This document shows, piece after piece, positions 53,861-63,333 of a stretch of DNA of 64,000 nucleotides (its first letter is position 1; each line of letters begins with the position of its first letter). The position numbers and the translations under genes are program-made. Below the pieces are notes generated by a model that was not told where the DNA came from, did no database searches, and saw only the letters and a list, made by a program, of their open reading frames with translations. Origin of the DNA: Palsa-892 sp963751615 (GTDB lineage: Bacteria > Pseudomonadota > Alphaproteobacteria > Rhizobiales > Xanthobacteraceae); contig CAVVVG010000007.1 in assembly GCA_963751615.1 (NCBI GenBank), positions 62,001 to 126,000 of the forward strand, read 5' to 3'.

Positions 53861-55202
53861 TTAGCGCGCCGCGGCAACCGACGAACGCGTAGCGAAAAAC
53901 GTATTCACCGCCGCAACAAGTGTATCCGAGACGTTGTTCTGCCATTCCGCCGACGTGAGGTTTTTTAAGTCCTCGGTATTTGAGACATAGCCGAGCTCGA
54001 TCAGCACGCTAGGAATGTCCGGCGCCTTCAGCACAACGAAACCGGCAGAGCGGATCGAGTCGTGATGTAGGAGCACGCCGCCGTTTTTCATTTGGCCTAC
54101 CAACGTGCGCTGGAACAGCGACGAAAAATTTTTCGTCTCGCGATGAGTCAGATCATAGAGAATGTTGACGATATCGTTGCTCTGCTTCGAAAGATCGATG
54201 CCACCCATGAGATCGGCCCTGTTTTCCTTTTCCGCAAGTCGCGCAGCTTCGGCGTCCGATGCGCGGTCAGAAACCGTGTAGACGGTGGCACCGCGCGCAT
54301 CGCCTTCGCGCTTCGGAATGTAATCCGCATGTAATGAAATGAATAACGCCGCCCGATTGGCGCGAGCAATTTTCACTCGCTCATTCAGCGGCACAAAGGT
54401 ATCCTCGGAACGGGTCATCACGACCTTGTAGCGCCCTGTCCTCTCGAGCTTATCGCGTAATTTTTGCGCAGTCGTGAGCACGATGGCTTTTTCGTCCTCG
54501 CCGTTCACGCCCATGGCGCCGGAATCGTTACCACCATGTCCTGGATCGAGGACGATCACGAGCTTGCTCATTGGAGACGGTGTGGGCGGTGCCTCGCGTT
54601 CGGGCTTGTGCATGACCACCGTCGCAACGGTCTCGGGCGGACTTCTCAGCTAAAGACGATTTAAAACCGCCTGCGTCGCTACGCACGATTTCGACCACAA
54701 GGCGCGCGGGCTGATCGTCGAATTCCTCCTGCACAAAGGATTTTTCGATTTTCACAGGTCCTGATACGTCGAGCACAATTCGCGCCTTGCCGGGTCCCAA
54801 CAAACCATAGCGATAGGTGGTGACGAGTCCTCGTCCCGCGCGTCCGGCATTGACGGGAAAATCGAAGCTAACATCGGGTAGATCGATAACAACACGCGCA
54901 GGACCGGCGAGCGTATAAACTGAAATATCGACTTTTTTGGAAAGGTCGACAATTAGGCGTGTGCGTTTTTCATCGCCGGCGAGACGCGCGTCAAGCGCTA
55001 CAATGCCTTTGCCGGGGATGCGGATGGGAGCGGTCGGCTGGACAGCGGGTTGTGCGACCGTTTTGGCCTCGGAGGATGACGGGCGCACATGCACAAGCAT
55101 CGCCATTGCAAAGGCGATCCCGAACGTCACGACACGCAACGCCATCCTACCCATACGCCGGTACCCACACACGCACTGCCCCCCGATGAAGTACAGGGCC
55201 AT
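53861..55202 (-). pseudogene. amiC: N-acetylmuramoyl-L-alanine amidase AmiC type, frameshifted
   Basis: Periplasmic amidase that splits septal peptidoglycan. One frame (55202 to about 54640) gives a signal peptide and an AMIN domain (GIVALDARLAGDEKRTRLIV and VVIDLPDVSFDFPVN). The second frame (to 53861) gives the Amidase_3 domain with zinc ligands in DPGHGGNDSGA, SLHADYIPK and the catalytic Glu in PSVLIELGYVSN. The join lies at about 54633-54650 (LAEKS to PPETVATVV) and needs one base removed. The start is probably one of the Met at 55154 or 55145. All catalytic parts are intact, so an assembly error is at least as likely as true inactivation. It is divergent from rne. Confidence 0.85.
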
Positions 55203-55603
55203 GGTTAAGAGGCCGTTGCCGGTGTTTAATCCCTTTGCAATGGGCTAACTTGACACGAGGATTGCCGCGCTGCTTTCAATTTCATTCGCCAAAAGATACT
55301 TTTTGAATTTCGAGAAAATCCGGCTTACCGGCGATGCGAGTACGAACGCGTCGAGGACAAGCTCGACATTCGTGCTACAAAATAGCGGTCGCACGCCTTC
55401 GATAACTTCCTCAAGCAAATTCAGGCAGACAAAGACTGAAGAGCGGTCTCGCTTCATAGCAGCCACGAAGTCATGGTCGATTAGCCGGGAAACCCGCCGA
55501 AGTGCTTGAACAAGGGGCTTGAATGCTCAATTTCAAGGGGTAGTTAAGCCTTTTTCGCCATTCCTGCCTTGCCAACCCCGATTCCGAGCCCTAATAAAGT
55601 AAC
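55203..55603. other. Intergenic region of about 400 bases between amiC and the rne leader
   Basis: Divergent promoter region. A minus-strand frame at 55245-55466 (73 codons, start MKRDRSSVFVCLNLLEEVIE) is the only candidate gene. It has no recognisable family and no clear ribosome site, so it is left uncalled. The sequence just before the structured leader (CTAATAAAGTAACG) is AT-rich and could hold a -10 region for rne. Confidence 0.4.
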
Positions 55604-55709
55604 GTTCATGGTTCGCGCCGGATTCGATCCGGCAATCCGTGAGGGCGCACGCAGCGCCGGTGTTTGAGACCAACACCGGAACGCGCGGCCCCGGATCAGC
55701 GCCATGAAC
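55604..55709 (+). ncRNA. Structured RNA element in the rne leader (candidate)
   Basis: About 220 bases upstream of the rne start, GTTCATGG (55604-55611) pairs with CCATGAAC (55702-55709) to close a multi-branched fold. Inside lie a 7-bp hairpin GCCGGAT-TCG-ATCCGGC (55617-55633), a 5-bp hairpin GGCGC/GCGCC (55644-55658) and an 8-bp hairpin CCGGTGTT/AACACCGG (55657-55679); the last two compete for two bases. RNase E levels are autoregulated through leader hairpins in enterobacteria, so a similar role is plausible. No known Rfam family is recognised by me. The strand is inferred from rne. Confidence 0.5.
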
Positions 55710-55931
55710 CGGACGGCGATTTTTCCGTCTGCAACAGGTCGAGGACATGGGCGCGATGACGCTGCCGGTCGAGATGCATCTCAACCAAAGTTCAATCGGC
55801 AATTTCGCTCGTTCCGGCGGTGGCGCATTGGCCGCCGCACCTCGTCTTTTCATCAAACCTGACCAGCGCAGTTGCTACGAACGCGCGGTATTTCACAGCG
55901 CCGCTTTCGCGGGCCGCCAAGAGAGAAAAAA

Positions 55932-58655
55932 ATGGCCAACAAAATGCTTATCGACGCCTCCCACCCGGAGGAAACCCGGGTCGTGGTTGTACGCGGCAAC
56001 CGGGTCGAAGAATTCGACTTTGAATCTGCTTCACGCCGTCAGCTACGGGGGAACATCTATCTAGCCAAGGTCACCCGTGTCGAACCATCGCTGCAAGCCT
56101 GCTTCGTCGATTACGGCGGCAATCGTCATGGCTTCCTGGCATTCAGCGAAATTCATCCCGACTATTATCAAATCCCGGTTGCCGACCGGCAGGCGTTGAT
56201 CGAGGAAGAGGAACGTGCGGCGCGCGAAGCCGATGAACGCCGCGCACAGCGCCAGCAGGCACGGAATACGCGGCACGACGAGGTGATTTCCGAGGCCGCA
56301 TTCACCAGCGAACTCGATACGCAATTCGAACCACCCGCCACTTCCGAAAGCGAGGCGCACGCTGTCGAGGAAGTGCCGCATGACGATGAAGCGCCGGAGG
56401 AAGTGGGCGCGGCGAACCAAGACGAAAACCACCCTCTCGAGCATGGGGGTCACGAAATTCACGTTTCGCCAAGCGAGGAAACGAGCAGCCTGTCCGGCAG
56501 CACGGTCGAAGCTTCGGAGATTGCTCCCCAAAACGTGGACGCCGCCACAGGCGACGATCATCCTGAAGAGCCGCAAGAGGACGAAACCGTCGAGCAACTT
56601 GGCGGAGGCGCGATGGAAGAAGTGCCGGAGCGCCAGGTGCGCCGCCATCGCCGCTACAAAATCCAAGAAGTGATCAAGCGGCGACAGGTACTACTGGTGC
56701 AAGTCGTCAAAGAAGAGCGCGGCACAAAGGGAGCGGCCCTCACCACCTACCTCTCGCTCGCCGGACGCTATTCGGTGCTGATGCCGAACACTTCGCGGGG
56801 CGGTGGCATTTCTCGAAAGATCACGAGCGCGCAGGATCGCCAACGGCTGAAAGAACTTGTCGAGGATCTGCAAGTGCCGGATGGAATGGGCGTGATCTTG
56901 CGTACGGCAGGCGCTTCGCGCACCAAGCCGGAAATTGCACGAGATTTTGAATATCTACTGCGGCTCTGGGAAACCGTGCGTGAGTTGACCCTGAAATCGC
57001 AGGCGCCAGCTCTCGTCTATGAGGAAGGCTCGCTCACCAAGCGTGCGATCCGCGATCTCTACAATAAAGACATCGACGAGGTGATCGTCGCGGGTGATGA
57101 TGGTTACAACGAAGCGAAAGAGTTCATGCGCATGCTTATGCCAAGCCATGCGAAAAACGTGATCCTCTACCGGGATCCGCAACCGCTGTTCGTGCGCTAC
57201 GACGTCGAGCATCAGCTCGATGCGATGTTCTCGCCGACAGTTCAGCTGAAATCCGGCGGTTATATCGTGATGAACCCGACCGAGGCGCTGGTTTCAATCG
57301 ACGTAAATTCCGGCCGCGCAACACGCGAGCACCATATCGAGGACACCGCGCTTAAGACCAATCTCGAAGCGGCCGAAGAAATCGCTCGCCAGCTGCGGCT
57401 TCGCGATCTCGCGGGCCTGATCGTGATCGACTTCATCGACATGGAGGAAAAGCGCAACAACCGTCATGTAGAACGCAAACTAAAAGACGCACTGAAATAT
57501 GACCGGGCGCGCATCCAAGTCGGACGCATCTCGCATTTCGGGCTGCTGGAAATGTCGCGCCAGCGCATTCGCACGGGTGTACTTGAATCCTCGACCGAAA
57601 TTTGTCCGACTTGCGGCGGCACCGGCCATATACGCTCCGTCTCATCCGTGGCGCTGCAATTGTTGCGCTCGATTGAGGAACAGTTGATGAAAAGCGCCTC
57701 ACACGACTTGATTGTCCGCACCAAGCCGGATGTCGCACTCTATGTTTTGAACAACAAGCGTGCGCATTTGCGCGTGCTTGAAGAGCAGTTCGGCGCCGCG
57801 ATCCTAATTCAAGCGGATTCGAACCTCATCGGCCAACAATATTTCGCGATCGACCGCGGCGGCCACGCCCGTCCGCGTCCGGTTTCGTCCCCAGCGCGCA
57901 TCGCGCCAGATTCGATCGCTCCCGAAATTGCTGAGGACGGGGAATTTATTGAGGAGAGCAAAAGCGAACCCGCCGACGGCTCGCATGCGCACGTGCTTCA
58001 GGAAACTGTTGAGCAGAATGGCGAACGCGGTGGCGAAGGTCCTGGCGGCCGTAGACGGCGACGGCGCGGAAGACGAGGCCGTAGTGCTGGTGGCATTGGC
58101 CATCCACGCGAACCGCATACGCCTGCGCAGCAACATTTCGAAGTCGAAAGCACCGGCGAAGCCTTCGCCGAGAGCGAAGGTTTCATTCATCCACAGGACA
58201 ACGGCGGGCAGCCGCATCTGCCGGGCGGCGAAAACGGGGAGCCGCGCAAGCGCCGCCGTCGCGGACGCCGTGGTGGCCGACGCAACCGCAGAGACCGCTT
58301 CGAGACGTCTGCGGGAGATAACAGCGCAATAGAAACGCGCTCTTCCGCTGATGAGTTCGACCATGACACCGCACCTCAGCATGTTGTTCCGTCGACCTTC
58401 GAGGTACCACCCATCGAACGCGCGCATGCCCCCACCGAACCGGCACCTTCCCCATCCCCGATACCTTTGGCAGAAGCCGCGCCTAAACGCCGCTCGACTG
58501 TGCGCGAGCCGGCACCAACTGCGAGTTTGGATGAAATTGGCAGATCCGCGATTCCGGCGCCGGTCTCGCAACCGGAACCGGTTCACGAACCGCGGGCAGA
58601 GAGCGATTCCGATTCGGACCGTCCACGCCGCTCGGGCTGGTGGTCGAAGCGCTGA
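55932..58655 (+). CDS. rne: Ribonuclease E/G
   Basis: Main mRNA-decay and rRNA-processing endonuclease, 907 residues. The N-terminal S1 domain (GNIYLAKVTRVEPSLQACFVD near 38) is split by an acidic, Glu-rich insert of roughly 110 residues (about 95-240), as in alphaproteobacterial RNase E. The catalytic region has SIDVNSGRATREH and IVIDFIDM with the two metal-binding Asp. The Zn-link Cys are in ICPTCGGTGHI near 558. The C-terminal half is disordered with Arg clusters (GGRRRRRRGRRGRSAGG and KRRRRGRRGGRRNRRDR) for RNA and partner binding. ATG 55932 (MANKMLIDASHPEE) is the family start. Confidence 0.96.
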   Translation: MANKMLIDASHPEETRVVVVRGNRVEEFDFESASRRQLRGNIYLAKVTRVEPSLQACFVDYGGNRHGFLAFSEIHPDYYQIPVADRQALIEEEERAAREADERRAQRQQARNTRHDEVISEAAFTSELDTQFEPPATSESEAHAVEEVPHDDEAPEEVGAANQDENHPLEHGGHEIHVSPSEETSSLSGSTVEASEIAPQNVDAATGDDHPEEPQEDETVEQLGGGAMEEVPERQVRRHRRYKIQEVIKRRQVLLVQVVKEERGTKGAALTTYLSLAGRYSVLMPNTSRGGGISRKITSAQDRQRLKELVEDLQVPDGMGVILRTAGASRTKPEIARDFEYLLRLWETVRELTLKSQAPALVYEEGSLTKRAIRDLYNKDIDEVIVAGDDGYNEAKEFMRMLMPSHAKNVILYRDPQPLFVRYDVEHQLDAMFSPTVQLKSGGYIVMNPTEALVSIDVNSGRATREHHIEDTALKTNLEAAEEIARQLRLRDLAGLIVIDFIDMEEKRNNRHVERKLKDALKYDRARIQVGRISHFGLLEMSRQRIRTGVLESSTEICPTCGGTGHIRSVSSVALQLLRSIEEQLMKSASHDLIVRTKPDVALYVLNNKRAHLRVLEEQFGAAILIQADSNLIGQQYFAIDRGGHARPRPVSSPARIAPDSIAPEIAEDGEFIEESKSEPADGSHAHVLQETVEQNGERGGEGPGGRRRRRRGRRGRSAGGIGHPREPHTPAQQHFEVESTGEAFAESEGFIHPQDNGGQPHLPGGENGEPRKRRRRGRRGGRRNRRDRFETSAGDNSAIETRSSADEFDHDTAPQHVVPSTFEVPPIERAHAPTEPAPSPSPIPLAEAAPKRRSTVREPAPTASLDEIGRSAIPAPVSQPEPVHEPRAESDSDSDRPRRSGWWSKR

Positions 58656-58719
58656 TTGGTGGCCCCGTATGGCATGAGTGCAATTTCCGCCGCACGTCGT
58701 TTCGTGCTTTCTGGTGTCT

Positions 58720-59889
58720 TCACTTGAGCCAATTTCCGATACGCTCCACCGCCTCACGCATTTCGTCCTGGGAACCTGCGTAACAGAAGCGGATAAAATA
58801 TTTCCCGCGCACAGGATCAAAATCAACTCCAGGCGTCGCGGCAACGTGCGTCTCCTCCAGCATTTTTTTGGCGAAGAAAAAACTGTCGTCGGTGAAACGC
58901 GAAACGTCGGCATAGAGATAAAACGCGCCATCGGCAGGAAGGAATTTGTCAAGGCCGACCTTCGGAAAACCTTCAATGAGAATTTTGCGATTCTTCTCAT
59001 AACCTTGCTTCACGCTCTCCATCTCCGTGCGACCGTCGAAGGCGGCTTCCGCGGCAAACTGTGACAGCGTCGGCACGGAAATCGCGAAGTTCTGCTGCAG
59101 CCGCTCGATCGGCCGTACAAGGACTTCGGGTACCACCATCCAACCGACGCGCCAGCCAGTCATACAAAAATACTTTGAGAAGGAATTGATGACTAGCGCA
59201 TCAGACGAAAGCTTGGTCGCGGTCTCGGCCGGAAATGCGTAGTCTAGCCCGTGATAAATCTCATCGGAGATAAATTTGATGCCCGCCGTGCGGCACGCCT
59301 GCACTAGTTCGTTGAGCGCTTTCGCATCCAGCATCGTTCCGGTCGGGTTCGCAGGGCTCGCAACCAGAACGCCATCCAGTTTTTTCTTTTTGTGCGCTTC
59401 CATCAAGACATCAACCGTTAGCGCCCAACGCGTCTCCGCCGAAATTCTCACGGGCACCGGTTCGCAGCCGAGCGCCGTCAGAATATGGCGGTACGGCGGA
59501 TAACCTGGCTCGGCCACTGCAATGCGATCGCCTGGCTCGAACAGGGCGAGGAATGCGAAAATGAAACCGGCCGACGAGCCGGTTGTTACCACGATGCGTC
59601 CGGGGTCGACCTTGGCTCCGTAGCTGTCCGCGTAATGACGAGAAATGCGCGCGCGTAGAGAGGGAATTCCGAGCGCCTCCGTGTAGCCGACAACACCGTG
59701 GTCGAGCGCACTTTTCGCCGCTGCAATGGCGGTAGAGGGCGCGGGCGCGGCCGGCTGGCCGACCTCCATGTGCACGACTCGACCGCCCGCCTCTACGATG
59801 CGGGCTGCCGCCGCCATGACATCCATCACCATGAAAGGCGGCACATCGCTGCGCCGGGAGGCCACCAACAGATCCTTAGCTGTCTTCAT
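58720..59889 (-). CDS. PLP-dependent aminotransferase, class I/II
   Basis: Fold-type I aminotransferase of 389 residues. The PLP Lys is in INSFSKYFCMTGWRVGW near residue 237, the cofactor-binding ASPANPTGTML near 170 and ISDEIYHGLDY near 205. TTGSSAGFIFAFLALFEPGD near 100 binds the phosphate. The substrate is unknown; this subgroup is often annotated as an aspartate/tyrosine-type aminotransferase. ATG 59889 (MKTAKDLLVASRRSD) is chosen over upstream basic, family-unlike sequence. It is divergent from the M48 protease gene and converges with rne. Confidence 0.88.
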   Translation of the reverse strand: MKTAKDLLVASRRSDVPPFMVMDVMAAAARIVEAGGRVVHMEVGQPAAPAPSTAIAAAKSALDHGVVGYTEALGIPSLRARISRHYADSYGAKVDPGRIVVTTGSSAGFIFAFLALFEPGDRIAVAEPGYPPYRHILTALGCEPVPVRISAETRWALTVDVLMEAHKKKKLDGVLVASPANPTGTMLDAKALNELVQACRTAGIKFISDEIYHGLDYAFPAETATKLSSDALVINSFSKYFCMTGWRVGWMVVPEVLVRPIERLQQNFAISVPTLSQFAAEAAFDGRTEMESVKQGYEKNRKILIEGFPKVGLDKFLPADGAFYLYADVSRFTDDSFFFAKKMLEETHVAATPGVDFDPVRGKYFIRFCYAGSQDEMREAVERIGNWLK

Positions 59890-60074
59890 TTTAACCAACT
59901 TTATGGGTATTTCTTCCGTCCGACGCGTGCCCCGTTGCCGCCGCATTCGCGCGTTCTTTCGCCTGGTCCTATCGGTCATCGTGTCTTGATCCGAGCGGTG
60001 TTAACCCTTAGTTCAATTTGACCGAAAAAACGTGTCCCGACAGTTCCATGATCCACACTTCGACAGCTAGCAGG

Positions 60075-61502
60075 ATGCACCGGACGAGAAAAGCGGGCGC
60101 AGTCCATTGTCGGCCCGCGCTCTGGTGCCATTCGCTGGCCATTGCCGCGATGGTAGCCGCGCCGTGGACTGCAACATGCCCGGTAGCGCACGCACAAGAA
60201 CAAGCCGCACCCAAGCTCAATATTATCCGCGACGCCGAGACTGAGGAACTGCTTCGGGATTATACCAGGCCCATTTTGAAAGCCGCCGGGCTCACGAGCC
60301 AGAACATCGAGGTCGTGATTATTGGCGACCGCGCCTTCAACGCTTTCGTGGCGGACGGACGCCGCATCTTTGTGAATCTTGGCACGCTCACCGATTCTGT
60401 GACTCCGAACCAGATCATCGGGGTGCTCGCGCACGAAAGCGGCCACATCGCGGGCGGACATCTTGCGCGGATGCGCGAGCAGTTGGCGAACGCACAGACC
60501 GCTGCCCTTGTTGCCATGCTGATGGGCGCTGGCGCCATCGTGGCAGGCTCTCGCAGCAGCAGCAGCAATATTGGTCAGGCGGCGCCGGGGATCCTGATGG
60601 GACCGCAGGACATGATCCGCCGTTCGCTTCTCTCTTATGCACGAAGCCAGGAGGAGTCCGCAGACCGCGCCGGCGTAAAATTTCTGACGGATACCGGCCA
60701 ATCGCCCAAAGGCATGCTGGAGACCTTCCAACGTTTTGCAAGCAACTCTCTCTTCGTCTCGCGATCGATCGACCCTTACCTGCAGTCGCATCCGATGCCA
60801 CGCGAGCGCATCGCGAACCTCGAAGAGCTTGCCCGCAAGAGTCCGTATTTCGATAAGCTCGATCCGCCGCAGCTGCAGGCGCGTCATGATATGATGCGCG
60901 CAAAACTTTTTGCCTTCACGGATAGCTACGAAACCACGATGCGGCGCTATGCCATCTCGAATACGTCACTTCCCGCGCGTTATGCGCGCGCGATCGCGAC
61001 TTATCGTTTCGGTGGTATTCAAAATGCGCAGGCGCAAATCGATGCGTTAATAGCGGTCGAACCGAACAATCCATATTTTCATGAATTGAAAGGCCAGGCG
61101 CTGTTAGAAGCCGGCAGGCCACGCGAAGCTATCGCGCCGTTGCGCCGCGCGGTTCAACTTTCCAGTGGCGCGGCGCTCATTCGTATCCTACTCGGCCAGG
61201 CGTTGGTAGAATCGAACGATCCCGCCTACTCGGAAGAAGCGCTGCGCGAACTGCGCATTGCACTTCAGAAAGAGCCGAACGCCTCTGTCGGCTACCGCGA
61301 ACTCGCGATCGCATTCGCACGAAAAGGTGATCAGGCGAACGCCGATCTCTCTTCTGCCCAATCTGCCTTTAACGATGGCGATTTTCGCACTGCGCGCCAA
61401 CTCGCCACACGGGCGCAAAAAGGCTTCCCGGCCGGTTCGCCCGGTTGGATCAAGTCCGACGATATTGTAAACTTTAAACCGCCGAAGATCGGACAAAACT
61501 GA
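60075..61502 (+). CDS. M48 family metalloprotease with TPR tail (BepA-like)
   Basis: Exported zinc protease thought to act in outer-membrane quality control. The signal peptide reaches about residue 42 (SLAIAAMVAAPW, then VAHA). The zinc motif HESGH is in GVLAHESGHIAGG near residue 120, and the third ligand Glu in QEESADRAGVKFL near 198. From about 300 on, TPR-like helices (FHELKGQALLEAGRPREAI, SEEALRELRIALQKEP) match the BepA/YfgC plan. ATG 60075 is my choice; in-frame ATG 60048 and TTG 60018 are alternatives. The DsbA-like gene follows by 22 bases. Confidence 0.9.
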   Translation: MHRTRKAGAVHCRPALWCHSLAIAAMVAAPWTATCPVAHAQEQAAPKLNIIRDAETEELLRDYTRPILKAAGLTSQNIEVVIIGDRAFNAFVADGRRIFVNLGTLTDSVTPNQIIGVLAHESGHIAGGHLARMREQLANAQTAALVAMLMGAGAIVAGSRSSSSNIGQAAPGILMGPQDMIRRSLLSYARSQEESADRAGVKFLTDTGQSPKGMLETFQRFASNSLFVSRSIDPYLQSHPMPRERIANLEELARKSPYFDKLDPPQLQARHDMMRAKLFAFTDSYETTMRRYAISNTSLPARYARAIATYRFGGIQNAQAQIDALIAVEPNNPYFHELKGQALLEAGRPREAIAPLRRAVQLSSGAALIRILLGQALVESNDPAYSEEALRELRIALQKEPNASVGYRELAIAFARKGDQANADLSSAQSAFNDGDFRTARQLATRAQKGFPAGSPGWIKSDDIVNFKPPKIGQN

Positions 61503-61524
61503 ATCTTGGCTCGAGGAGAATTTG

Positions 61525-62295
61525 ATGAAGAACTTCCGCTGCAACCTCACGATTGGTGCCTGCATTGCTGCGATCGGCCTTGCCTTGACGATCACGCCGG
61601 CAGGTGCGCTCTCGGACAATGACAAGACGGCAGTCGAAGCGATCATCAAGGATTATCTCCTGAAAAATCCGGAAGTATTGCGCGATGCACTCGATGTTCT
61701 GGAAAAACGCCAAGCCGAGGAAGAAATCACTAAGCAGCAGGCCGTCATCGCGAGCCATGCGAAGCTGATCTTCAATTCGCCACGCGCTCCCTTGTTCGGA
61801 AATCCGAAGGGTGACGTCACGCTTGTGGAATTTTTTGATTATAATTGCGGCTACTGCAAACAGGCCATGAGCGACGTGATGCAGCTTGCGAAGGATGACC
61901 CGAAGCTCAAGATCGTGTTCAAGGAACTACCCGTTCTCGGACCGGGCTCGCTCGAAGCTGCTAAGGTCGCGATCGCCGTGCGCATGCAAGACAAGAACAA
62001 CAAATACGTCGAATTCCATCGCCGCCTACTCGGCGGGCGCGGCGAAGCTAATAAGGAACGCGCCCTTGCCGCGGCGAAGGATGCGGGCTTCGATCTCGCA
62101 CAAATCGAAAAAGACATGAAGAGCAGTGAGGTGGGAGAAACCTTGAAAGAGAGCGCAAATCTTGCGCGAGCGCTTGGCGTCAACGGTACGCCGACCTTCG
62201 TCATCGCCGACGAACTCATTATTGGCGCACAGGGTTATGACGCGATGAAGGGCAAGATCGAGTCCACACGCAAGTGCGGAAAGGCGACCTGTTAA
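61525..62295 (+). CDS. DsbA-family thiol-disulfide oxidoreductase
   Basis: Periplasmic thioredoxin-fold protein of 256 residues. The signal peptide ends near ITPAGA. An N-terminal helical extension with IIKDYLLKNPEVLRDALDVL precedes the redox centre FFDYNCGYCKQAM (C-x-x-C = CGYC). The cis-Pro loop is GVNGTPTFVIADE. Extra Cys at the end (RKCGKATC) is unusual and might form another disulfide. Members resemble the BdbD/ScsC group. GAGGAG six bases before ATG 61525 decides the start over TTG 61522. Cotranscription with the M48 protease is likely and fits an envelope-protein folding role. Confidence 0.9.
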   Translation: MKNFRCNLTIGACIAAIGLALTITPAGALSDNDKTAVEAIIKDYLLKNPEVLRDALDVLEKRQAEEEITKQQAVIASHAKLIFNSPRAPLFGNPKGDVTLVEFFDYNCGYCKQAMSDVMQLAKDDPKLKIVFKELPVLGPGSLEAAKVAIAVRMQDKNNKYVEFHRRLLGGRGEANKERALAAAKDAGFDLAQIEKDMKSSEVGETLKESANLARALGVNGTPTFVIADELIIGAQGYDAMKGKIESTRKCGKATC

Positions 62296-62423
62296 AGCCC
62301 AATTTTAACGATTATCTGATTTCGCGTTAACATGCGCAGCGAGAGGCTTTCCCTCGGCCCCATGTCTTCCTATAAGGGTCGGCCCGCCGCCCATGCCGGA
62401 CGGCGAAAATTCCGAAACTTCTC

Positions 62424-62858
62424 ATGGCCATCATTTATGTCATTAACGGACCGAATTTGAACCTGCTCGGCACCCGTGAACCCGAGAAATATGGGCGCGC
62501 GACACTGAAGGATGTTCAAAGGCTTTGCGAGGAAACCGCAAAACGTCACGGCATGACGATCGAATTCCGTCAGTCGAACCGCGAAGGCGAATTGATCGAA
62601 TATATTCAGGAAGCGGGACAGAAAAAAGCAGCCGGCATCGTCATCAACGCAGCGGGCTACACAACGACTTCGATCGCTATGATGGATGCGCTGCTCGCAG
62701 TCAATCTGCCCACAATCGAGGTTCATATCACCAACATTCATGCGCGCGAGGGTTTTCGTCAACATTCCTACATATCGAAAGCCGCACGCGGAATGATTTG
62801 CGGTCTTGGCGCAGAAGGCTATGCGCTCGCCATCACCGCACTTGCCGGAAATAAATAA
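62424..62858 (+). CDS. aroQ: 3-dehydroquinate dehydratase, type II
   Basis: Third step of the shikimate pathway. The 144-residue length fits the dodecameric type II enzyme. The diagnostic N-terminal INGPNLNLLGTREPEKYG contains the catalytic Arg and Tyr, INAAGYTTTSIA the substrate-binding Asn, and EVHITNIHAREGFRQHSY the catalytic His and flexible-loop residues. It lies 17 bases upstream of accB, the usual aroQ-accB-accC order in alphaproteobacteria. Confidence 0.96.
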   Translation: MAIIYVINGPNLNLLGTREPEKYGRATLKDVQRLCEETAKRHGMTIEFRQSNREGELIEYIQEAGQKKAAGIVINAAGYTTTSIAMMDALLAVNLPTIEVHITNIHAREGFRQHSYISKAARGMICGLGAEGYALAITALAGNK

Positions 62859-62875
62859 AAAAAGTCGGGCCTCTT

Positions 62876-63325
62876 ATGTTTAGGCGCAAGATTGAAGTCG
62901 ATGAGGAACTGGTTCGGGAGCTCTCTCGACTGCTTGAGGAAAATCATCTGACCGAAATCGAGGTTCAACGTGGCGCGCAGCGGGTTCGCGTGTCACGCGG
63001 TGGCGGCGCCTATCATGAACCCACTGCCCTCACCGCGCCAACGTCTGCGACAAAAGGAGCGACAACTGCTACGGTCGATGTCGCAATACATCCCGGTGCG
63101 GTCACCTCGCCCATGGTCGGAACTGCATATCGTTCACCGGAACCGGGCGCAAAGCCTTTCATCGAAGAAGGAATGCTGGTGAGCGTGGGACAGACGCTGG
63201 TCATCATCGAGGCGATGAAGACGATGAACGCGATCCCAGCGCCGCGCGCGGGCACAGTCACGAAAATCATTGTTGATGACGGACAGCCCGTCGAATTCGG
63301 CGAGCCCCTGGTCATAATCGAGTAG
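62876..63325 (+). CDS. accB: Acetyl-CoA carboxylase biotin carboxyl carrier protein
   Basis: Carries biotin between the carboxylase and transferase of acetyl-CoA carboxylase, the first step of fatty-acid synthesis. The biotinylated Lys is in IIEAMKTMNAI near residue 114 of 149. The PMVGTAYRSPEPGAKPF block and GTVTKIIVDDGQPVEFG complete the biotinyl domain. An Ala/Thr-rich linker separates it from the N-terminal helical part (LVRELSRLLEENHLTEIEV). It ends 8 bases before accC. Confidence 0.96.
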   Translation: MFRRKIEVDEELVRELSRLLEENHLTEIEVQRGAQRVRVSRGGGAYHEPTALTAPTSATKGATTATVDVAIHPGAVTSPMVGTAYRSPEPGAKPFIEEGMLVSVGQTLVIIEAMKTMNAIPAPRAGTVTKIIVDDGQPVEFGEPLVIIE

Positions 63326-63333
63326 CGGCCGCT

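Noticed and set aside
12391..54650. Widespread programmed +1 frameshifting
   Set aside because: Apart from prfB the break sites share no slip sequence, stop codon or upstream ribosome-binding-like site, so insertion errors or decay explain them better.
55245..55466. Minus-strand 73-codon frame between amiC and rne
   Set aside because: No family resemblance, no clear ribosome site and not in an operon; could be chance.
55604..55710. tRNA gene on the minus strand (Leu- or Sec-like) inside the rne leader
   Set aside because: A T-arm-like hairpin and a CTCAAAC loop exist, and the closing stem is 8 bp. The spacing between acceptor and anticodon arm is too long, T54 is A, and the acceptor strands do not pair over seven bases next to the T-arm.
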